Assembly: GCA_900546485.1 (NCBI GenBank)
Contig: URDK01000096.1
Coordinates: 1-9,759, forward strand
DNA length: 9,759 nucleotides
DNA from: an uncultured Eubacteriales bacterium
GTDB lineage: Bacteria; Bacillota; Clostridia; Oscillospirales; Oscillospiraceae
Reading direction: 5' to 3'
Below the pieces are notes generated by a model. It was not told the DNA's origin. It ran no database searches and was given only the letters and a program-made list of their open reading frames with translations. Below, piece by piece: positions 1 to 9,759 of the stretch; position 1 is the first letter of the stretch; every line of letters starts with the position of its first letter. A program made the position numbers and the translations under genes.

Positions 1-1277
1 TAGGTGCCGGGGTCAACGGTGATGTTGTCGCCGGAGGCGGTGCCGTACCAGTACTCGTTGGCGACGGTGCCGTTCGCGCCGTAGGCTATCTTAAAGGCGA
101 CCTTGTTGTCGGCCCAGTCGACTATCTCGTCCTCGGTGAAGGTCACGTCGAGCTTGTAGGTGCCGTCGTCCTGGAGCTGCATCATGTAGGCCGTGTTCTC
201 CGCGTTGGCGTCGGCGGCCCAGCCTGCGTTGCCGCAGCTGCCCACGAGGTAGTAGGCCGGTTCGGCGGCATAGAGCGTGGTGACAACGGGCTGGTTATCC
301 TGGACGTCGAGCGCCAGCCATACTATGTAGGTGCCCGCGGTGAGCGTAATGTTCGGCGTGGCGGAGGGGTCGAGGTTGCGCATGTCGTACCAGTCGCCGT
401 TGACGAGGTTCTTGATGCCGAACATGGCGAAGTCGTTGCCGTTTTCGGTGTCGTAGTCCTCCTCAGTGATGGTCAGCAGGTAATACCAGATGTTGTCCGT
501 GCCGTTCTGGAGCATCTTGAAGCTCTCGGGGTCCTCGCCCCAGTTGTTGAAGTTGCCCTGTATCTGGAAGTCGAAGGAGGGCGCGGCCAGCTCGGCGGCC
601 TCGCCTATCTTCTCGCAGCTGAGCTTGCAGAGCGAGAGCGTCTCGGCGTCGGTCTTGAGCGTGAGCTTGTAGAGGCCGCTTTCCAGCACCTTGATGTTCG
701 CACCGGAGGCGAAGGCGTCCTCGCCGCCGGAGAGGTAGGTGTCGTCCACCAGGCCGGAGGCGTCTATGGAGTCGCCCCAGTTGTAGTCCTGGTCGATGAC
801 GGCGATCTTGAACTCGTCGCCCTCGTAGAGATTCAACTCGATCGTGAAGGTGTTGAACTCACCCTCGACCGGCTGCATGATGAAGTCGTCCTGCGGCCAG
901 GCGTGGCCCCAGTTGTTCTCGGGGTAGCCCGCGAGCGAGCCAGCAAACATCCAGGCGCGCTCGTCTACGACGGAGGACTGCCAGGCTACAAAGACCGAGG
1001 TGTCCGCCGTGACGGGGGCCGACATGTCGTAGGGGATGAGCAGGGCGGGGGTGGAGTAGTAGCCCTGGATGACGTAGCCTTCCTTGCTGAGGCCCGGGTC
1101 GGCGACGGGCTGGCCCTCCTCGGCGGTGGCCTCGGCGAGTACGGTCACGCCGTCGCTGTCGTAGAAGGTGACCTTGTACCCTGAAGTGGGCTCCTCGGCC
1201 GTCTCGCCGCAGGCCGCGAGGCCCAGGCAGAGCACGACGGCCAGCGCAAGGCAGAGCAGTATGCGCAGCTTTTTCAT
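1..1277 (-). CDS. Lipoprotein with a Listeria/Bacteroides-type repeat and CBM-like modules (3' end outside window)
   Basis: Read by hand on the minus strand as 425 codons, with no stop before the window edge. The start is ATG at 1277, seven bases after an AGGAGG ribosome site; an ATG just upstream at 1282 meets a stop after two codons. Residues 1-23 form a lipoprotein signal peptide (Lys-Lys, hydrophobic core, lipobox L-A-A-C with Cys23), so the product should be membrane-anchored and face outward. Residues about 34-100 (YKVTFYDSDG ... FVAWQ) look like a Listeria-Bacteroides/InlB-type repeat. Three similar beta-rich modules follow, at about 108-218, 236-337 and 341 to the end, with aromatic and Gly-rich signatures such as G-N-F-N-N-W-G. 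They recall SusE/SusF-like or starch-binding modules. A role in polysaccharide capture is inferred from these modules and from the LacI-type operator upstream. No transporter, amylase or sortase signal is visible. Module identity is uncertain. Confidence 0.85.
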   Translation of the reverse strand, partial: MKKLRILLCLALAVVLCLGLAACGETAEEPTSGYKVTFYDSDGVTVLAEATAEEGQPVADPGLSKEGYVIQGYYSTPALLIPYDMSAPVTADTSVFVAWQSSVVDERAWMFAGSLAGYPENNWGHAWPQDDFIMQPVEGEFNTFTIELNLYEGDEFKIAVIDQDYNWGDSIDASGLVDDTYLSGGEDAFASGANIKVLESGLYKLTLKTDAETLSLCKLSCEKIGEAAELAAPSFDFQIQGNFNNWGEDPESFKMLQNGTDNIWYYLLTITEEDYDTENGNDFAMFGIKNLVNGDWYDMRNLDPSATPNITLTAGTYIVWLALDVQDNQPVVTTLYAAEPAYYLVGSCGNAGWAADANAENTAYMMQLQDDGTYKLDVTFTEDEIVDWADNKVAFKIAYGANGTVANEYWYGTASGDNITVDPGT

Positions 1278-1311
1278 TTCATGTCCTCCTTAATCCATTA
1301 ATGTTTCCTTT

Positions 1312-1329
1312 CGCTTAAACGCTGTTGAC
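1312..1329. promoter_or_regulatory. Second, degenerate LacI-type operator (half site)
   Basis: GCTTAAACGC at 1313-1322 is the exact reverse complement of GCGTTTAAGC at 1351-1360, which is part of the stronger operator upstream. Aligned over 18 bases, this site matches that operator at 12 positions, and the conserved half includes the central CG. Its centre lies 32 bp (about three helical turns) from the strong site's centre. It falls in the predicted 5' leader of the lipoprotein gene, about 35 bases before its start codon. The two repeats could instead pair in the RNA as a stem with a long loop. Confidence 0.45.
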
Positions 1330-1343
1330 GCCGTAAAGGGACG

Positions 1344-1361
1344 TGCTTAAGCGTTTAAGCA
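1344..1361. promoter_or_regulatory. LacI-family-type operator
   Basis: TGCTTAAGCGTTTAAGCA is palindromic, with perfect 7-bp arms (TGCTTAA/TTAAGCA) around GCGT and a CG at the dyad centre. A central CpG in an A/T-flanked palindrome is the hallmark of LacI/GalR-family operators, including catabolite-response elements and maltose regulators. It sits just downstream of the predicted transcription start of the lipoprotein gene, a position suited to repression. The regulator gene is not in this window, so which family member binds is unknown. Confidence 0.65.
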
Positions 1362-1376
1362 ACTCCTGAGGACATG

Positions 1377-1403
1377 ATAATATAAGCGCAAGACCGCTGT
1401 CAA
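1377..1403 (-). promoter_or_regulatory. Sigma-A-like promoter of the lipoprotein gene
   Basis: On the minus strand, a consensus -35 box TTGACA (1398-1403) is followed after 15 bases by TATTAT (1377-1382, 5 of 6 to consensus). The spacer is shorter than the usual 17. The predicted start, near 1370, is next to the LacI-type operator and leaves a leader of about 90 bases. The perfect -35 box and the operator placement support the call; the short spacer weakens it. Confidence 0.5.
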
Positions 1404-1491
1404 CGCCCGGCGTACCGCGACGGATATTTTTGTATAATCCTCCATTTAGAGGGCGCAAACTTTAAGCATTCAGACGATAAAAGAGGATAAA

Positions 1492-1538
1492 GAAAAAAGA
1501 AAATCGCCTCTCAGCGTCGTGAAACACTGAGAGGCGAT
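1492..1538 (-). terminator. Rho-independent terminator of tRNA-Leu
   Basis: A perfect 12-bp stem (ATCGCCTCTCAG, 1503-1514, pairing with 1527-1538) encloses a 12-base loop. On the minus strand it is followed by TTTCTTTTTTC. It begins 7 bases past the tRNA CCA end and should stop transcripts before the lipoprotein promoter region. On the plus strand there is no matching T-run, so it acts in one direction. Confidence 0.92.
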
Positions 1539-1544
1539 ATCCTC

Positions 1545-1634
1545 TGGTGCGAGAGATGGGACTTGAACCCACACGCCTGTAAATGAGACACAGGCACCTC
1601 AAGCCTGCCTGTCTGCCAGTTCCAGCACTCTCGC
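1545..1634 (-). tRNA. tRNA-Leu (anticodon GAG)
   Basis: The minus strand folds as a class II tRNA. The acceptor stem GCGAGAG/CTCTCGC (1628-1634 with 1549-1555) pairs fully. The anticodon arm CAGGC-TTGAGGT-GCCTG gives anticodon GAG, which reads Leu CUC and CUU. A long variable arm, typical of Leu and Ser tRNAs, follows. The T arm GTGGG-TTCAAGT-CCCAT contains the TTCAA signature. Discriminator A is followed by an encoded CCA (1545-1547), so 3' CCA addition is not needed. CTC is a heavily used Leu codon in the neighbouring rpoB and rpoC, which fits demand for this tRNA. Confidence 0.96.
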
Positions 1635-1662
1635 ATATCCGCTGGGGAAAGGCGCATTTGGT

Positions 1663-1690
1663 ATTATAGCAGAATATCGCATTTTGTCAA
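1663..1690 (-). promoter_or_regulatory. Consensus sigma-A promoter of tRNA-Leu
   Basis: On the minus strand, TTGACA (1685-1690) and TATAAT (1663-1668) both match consensus exactly and are separated by 16 bases. Transcription should start near 1656, about 20 bases before the mature tRNA 5' end at 1634. The promoter lies just after the stop codon of the upstream glycosyltransferase gene, so the tRNA does not depend on read-through from it. A perfect promoter fits a stable RNA gene. Confidence 0.88.
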
Positions 1691-1700
1691 CAAAAATTTT

Positions 1701-2915
1701 TCAAGAATATTTTTGCCGCTTTACGGGGTGGAGCTGGGCCGCGGTGAACACGGCGGCGATGATAATGACGATGGCCAGAGCCCCCGCGCCGTAGTGCATT
1801 TGCAGCAGGTAGCGCATCTTGAGGTAGGCGTGGTATCCCAGCAGGGAGGCGAACTCGCAGAGCAGCGGCATGAAAAAGTATACGGGCGCGGCGACGGCAA
1901 AGACGAGGGAGAATATGTCCGCTGCGAAGAAGTATCTGTCGTGCATGTGCGGCAGCAGGAAGGGGATGCCCACCACGAGGAGCAGCGCCCCGCCGAGCAG
2001 GGCCCAGTTCGTGATGGAGCTCCTGCGCCACCAGAACCAGCCGAAGACGGCCAGCATCAGCGCAAAGGCAGCGGCTATGCCGAGCTTTGAGGCCAGGGCC
2101 TCGTCCTGCACGCCGCGCGCGAAGGCGTAGACGGAGGGGGAGTTATAGTTGAGCGCACTGCCCACGGTGCCCATCTGGTCGAAGTAGAGCGTGATGGTGT
2201 CCAGCAGCGGGCAGCCCGCGATCACGGCGGGCAGCATCATCACGAGATACACGGCGGGGAAGATGAGGAAGTGCCATAGCTTCACGCGCCGCGCGATGAG
2301 CAGAAGCACAAAAACAGGCATGATGAATACGGCCTGCAGCTTGAAGGCGAAGGAGGCCGCCATCGCCGCCATGCCGAGCGCAGGGCGGCCGTCCATGGCC
2401 CAGTAGATGGCCAGGAGCCCCAGCGAGACGTATATGCTGTCGCACTGGCCCCAGACTGCGCTGTTGAGCACCACCGTGGGCCAGAACAGCACGGCAAAGT
2501 AGACGAAGAGCAGCTTCAAGCGGCTGCGCGTGAAGAGACCCGTGAGCCGCATGGCCCCGAAGGCCAGAAGCACGTCGAAGAACGTGGAGAGCAGCTTTAT
2601 TAAATAGAGGTCGTAGATGTCCACATAGGAGAAGATCGCAAGGAAATAGAGGTAGGGCACATTGTAGTTGCCGACGGGGTCCTTGAGCGCGGCAAAGCCG
2701 CCGTTATCCCGGAAGTACTGCACCCAGCGGGCGAGAAAGTCCTGATAATCCAGCGTTTCGTAGCTGAAAAACAACGCCCTGAGCACAAAGGCTGCGGCGA
2801 CCAGGCCGGCGCAGGTCAGGACATGCGCAGGCTTTTTCAGAAGTCCGTCAAAATACAGCAGCAGCAAGGCCATGACGGCCTCGACCATAAGCAGAATAAC
2901 AGCAGCAGCGTCCAT
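1701..2915 (-). CDS. Polytopic membrane glycosyltransferase, Gpi18-like/GT39-related
   Basis: I start this 404-residue protein at ATG 2915, which has GGAGG five bases upstream (2921-2925). The same frame stays open back to an ATG at 3008, but that start would place a terminator-like hairpin and the rpoB promoter inside the coding region. The protein is almost wholly hydrophobic, with around ten membrane spans. Family-like signatures are an acidic-aromatic motif after the second span (L-D-Y-Q-D-F ... W, residues 55-64), a Tyr/Pro segment (N-Y-N-V-P-Y-L-Y, 83-90), W-G-Q-C-D-S (155-160) and P-H-M-H-D-R-Y (about 322-328). These resemble Gpi18-like mannosyltransferases and other polyprenyl-phosphate-sugar-dependent GT-C enzymes, which add a sugar on the outer membrane face. 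Donor and acceptor cannot be told from sequence. The gene diverges from rpoB and ends just before the tRNA-Leu promoter. A related GT-C family is the main alternative. Confidence 0.82.
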   Translation of the reverse strand: MDAAAVILLMVEAVMALLLLYFDGLLKKPAHVLTCAGLVAAAFVLRALFFSYETLDYQDFLARWVQYFRDNGGFAALKDPVGNYNVPYLYFLAIFSYVDIYDLYLIKLLSTFFDVLLAFGAMRLTGLFTRSRLKLLFVYFAVLFWPTVVLNSAVWGQCDSIYVSLGLLAIYWAMDGRPALGMAAMAASFAFKLQAVFIMPVFVLLLIARRVKLWHFLIFPAVYLVMMLPAVIAGCPLLDTITLYFDQMGTVGSALNYNSPSVYAFARGVQDEALASKLGIAAAFALMLAVFGWFWWRRSSITNWALLGGALLLVVGIPFLLPHMHDRYFFAADIFSLVFAVAAPVYFFMPLLCEFASLLGYHAYLKMRYLLQMHYGAGALAIVIIIAAVFTAAQLHPVKRQKYS

Positions 2916-2934
2916 ATGCACCTCCGCAGCCAAA

Positions 2935-2961
2935 TAAAAAAGCGGAGAACACATCCCCGCT
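2935..2961 (-). terminator. Terminator-like hairpin in the glycosyltransferase leader (possible attenuator)
   Basis: On the minus strand an 8-bp stem (AGCGGGGA pairing with TCTCCGCT, one G-U pair; arms 2954-2961 and 2941-2948) has a 5-base loop and runs into T6-A-TTT. It lies only about 20 bases before the glycosyltransferase ATG. No complete gene lies upstream on this strand, only a leader, so conditional termination of the leader is a better explanation than ending an upstream transcript. No antiterminator partner or ligand-binding fold was recognised. Confidence 0.6.
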
Positions 2962-2992
2962 CCAAAAATCGTAATTCTTAACAAAAACGCAC

Positions 2993-3022
2993 TTGACATT
3001 AAGTGCACTATGATGATACAAT
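2993..3022 (+). promoter_or_regulatory. Sigma-A promoter of rpoB-rpoC
   Basis: TTGACA (2993-2998) matches consensus exactly. After 18 bases comes TACAAT (3017-3022, 5 of 6), preceded by TGA, which makes an extended -10. Transcription should start near 3029, leaving a leader of about 144 bases before the rpoB start at 3173. The promoter overlaps the 5' end of the longer version of the divergent glycosyltransferase frame, which argues against that longer version. Confidence 0.7.
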
Positions 3023-3075
3023 AACTTGCTATGTCTCCTGAGGACGGATATTAACCCATTTTCAGCTATGGCTTT

Positions 3076-3103
3076 ATTCTATCAGATTTTCGCGCAATTG
3101 CAA
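3076..3103 (-). promoter_or_regulatory. Candidate promoter of the glycosyltransferase gene
   Basis: On the minus strand, TTGCAA (3098-3103, 4 of 6) lies 16 bases from TAGAAT (3076-3081, 5 of 6). The predicted start near 3069 gives a leader of about 155 bases that includes the terminator-like hairpin. This is the best match I found on this strand, but it is only moderate. Its transcript would overlap the rpoB promoter region. Confidence 0.35.
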
Positions 3104-3172
3104 CAGAGCGCCGCAAACAACTGACAACCCAGCCGGGTGTACACCAGATTCCAACACAAGGAGTGTGCATTG

Positions 3173-6928
<3,756 letters not shown>

Positions 6929-6931
6929 GCC

Positions 6932-9088
<2,157 letters not shown>

Positions 9089-9128
9089 GCGGACAACCCT
9101 CGGGAAAAATTCTGCCACGATTGAATAG

Positions 9129-9166
9129 GCGCTCATAGCGGGGAAAGCCGTTGTGGGCGCTTTTTT
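9129..9166 (+). terminator. Rho-independent terminator after the DegV frame
   Basis: A 13-bp stem (9129-9141 pairing with 9148-9160, with three G-U pairs) has a GGAAAG loop and is followed at once by six T. It lies 40 bases after the TAA of the upstream frame and should separate it from the cardiolipin synthase gene, whose promoter begins directly after the T-run. The 40 bases before it hold nothing recognisable. Confidence 0.92.
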
Positions 9167-9168
9167 GT

Positions 9169-9197
9169 TTGCAAAATCTTCCGCTCTGCGCTATACT
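9169..9197 (+). promoter_or_regulatory. Probable promoter of the cardiolipin synthase gene
   Basis: TTGCAA (9169-9174, 4 of 6) and TATACT (9192-9197, 5 of 6) are 17 bases apart, the optimal spacing. The predicted start near 9204 leaves a leader of about 38 bases with a GGGGAGGG ribosome site (9227-9234). The location immediately after a terminator supports it. Confidence 0.5.
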
Positions 9198-9241
9198 AAC
9201 AGCATCAAAAATCGCCGTGGGCGGCAGGGGAGGGTTACCAC

Positions 9242-9759
9242 ATGTTCAGATTGCCCATCGTCAAGTTTTTCAACCGCATCTTCAACCGTGTCACGATCAC
9301 AGTGGTGCTGGTGGCTTTACAGGTGCTCTGGCTGCTCTGGGCATTCTGGTCGTTCACGGCGGGGCGGGTCTGGCTGAACGGTGCCCTGAAGGCGCTGAGC
9401 ATCCTGATCGTGCTGTATCTGGTGCGCAAGGATGAAAACAGCGCTTATAAGATCGGCTGGATCGTTCTGATCGGCCTTCTGCCCCTGCTGGGCGGCGCGC
9501 TTTATCTGGCTTTTGGCAACAAGGCCCCCGCCAAGCATCTGCGGGAGCGGATGCAGAAGGTGGAACAGGCCCATCAGACTGAGCTTGCCCAGCCCGAGGG
9601 CCAGACCGATGCGCTGGATATCTCCAGCCGGAACCTGAGCCGCTATGTGGCAAAGTTCGGGCCGTATCCGGCCTGGAGGGATACCGCTGCTCACTACTTT
9701 TCCTGCGGGGAGGAGATGTATCCCCAGCTGCTGGCGGATCTGGACAAGGCGGAAAAATT
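9242..9759 (+). CDS. cls: Cardiolipin synthase, N-terminal part (3' end outside window)
   Basis: The 172 codons visible start at ATG 9242, seven bases after GGGGAGGG. Two hydrophobic spans near the N-terminus (about residues 17-39, and 48-86 with a short polar break at R-K-D-E-N-S) form the PLDc_N membrane domain. The span L-P-L-L-G-G-A-L-Y-L-A-F-G followed by a charged linker is typical of bacterial cardiolipin synthases. At the window edge the frame reaches Y-F-S-C-G-E-E-M-Y-P-Q-L-L-A-D-L-D-K-A-E-K, which in this family leads into the first phospholipase D domain. The two H-K-D catalytic motifs lie beyond the window. The enzyme makes cardiolipin from phosphatidylglycerol at the membrane. 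Leu is mostly CTG and GAA is common, as in the DegV part, so this gene belongs to the same source as that fragment. Confidence 0.85.
   Translation, partial: MFRLPIVKFFNRIFNRVTITVVLVALQVLWLLWAFWSFTAGRVWLNGALKALSILIVLYLVRKDENSAYKIGWIVLIGLLPLLGGALYLAFGNKAPAKHLRERMQKVEQAHQTELAQPEGQTDALDISSRNLSRYVAKFGPYPAWRDTAAHYFSCGEEMYPQLLADLDKAEK

Noticed and set aside
903..1184. Plus-strand open frame opposite the lipoprotein
   Set aside because: It is a shadow of the minus-strand lipoprotein, which has a signal peptide, lipobox and ribosome site; this frame has none.
1313..1360. The 10-bp inverted repeat as a terminator or riboswitch stem
   Set aside because: The loop would be 28 bases with no T-run after it, and the central-CG palindrome fits a protein operator better.
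1433..1438. TATAAT on the plus strand
   Set aside because: No suitable -35 box lies upstream and no plus-strand gene follows before the tRNA region; it is probably chance in an A/T-rich gap.
1713..2130. Plus-strand open frames opposite the glycosyltransferase 3' end
   Set aside because: The composition is hydrophilic and biased as expected for the antisense of a membrane protein, with no start signals.
3137..3172. Upstream GTG start for rpoB
   Set aside because: It has no ribosome site, and the extra 12 residues do not resemble RpoB N-termini. The ATG at 3173 has AAGGAG at suitable distance.

Overview
The window reads as GC-rich Bacillota DNA, most like a gut Clostridia/Oscillospiraceae-type genome. 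The evidence is AGGAGG-type ribosome sites, consensus sigma-A promoters, a Firmicute-style RpoB (Rif region with T-N-P-L-A-E-L-T-H), a Cys-lipobox lipoprotein and intrinsic terminators. Taxonomy is inferred from protein character only. The right-hand ~1.27 kb appears to come from a different genome from the left-hand ~8.47 kb.

Layout. (1) 1-1277, minus strand: a secreted lipoprotein, 3' end cut by the window edge, with a Listeria/Bacteroides-type repeat followed by three beta-rich modules resembling carbohydrate-binding modules. Its upstream region (1278-1486) holds a sigma-A-like promoter and a strong LacI-family-type operator with a second half site 32 bp away. (2) 1492-1690, minus strand: tRNA-Leu(GAG) with encoded CCA, its own consensus promoter and a strong terminator. 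(3) 1701-2915, minus strand: a polytopic membrane glycosyltransferase of the Gpi18-like/GT39-related type; its leader carries a terminator-like hairpin. (4) 2916-3172: a divergent control region with the rpoB promoter. (5) 3173-6928: complete rpoB (RNA polymerase beta) with a long acidic tail. (6) 6932-9088: an open frame that starts as rpoC (beta') but after about 510 residues becomes the C-terminal two thirds of a DegV-family fatty-acid-binding protein. (7) 9129-9166: a strong terminator, then 9242 to the end: the 5' part of a cardiolipin synthase.

The main anomaly is the in-frame RpoC-DegV join near 8441-8490. RpoC loses its bridge helix, trigger loop, second zinc site and jaw, and DegV loses its N-terminus. 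Codon choice changes at the same place: GAA is almost absent before the join and about half of Glu codons after it, and Leu becomes nearly all CTG. An rpoC cut this way could not support life as the only copy, so the simplest reading is a chimeric (mis-joined) metagenomic contig rather than a new fusion protein. The left part is otherwise coherent: rpoB and the start of rpoC are co-transcribed, with the rpoC ribosome site inside the last codons of rpoB. No intergenic stretch exceeds about 270 bases. I saw no CRISPR array, insertion sequence, attachment site or phage gene.
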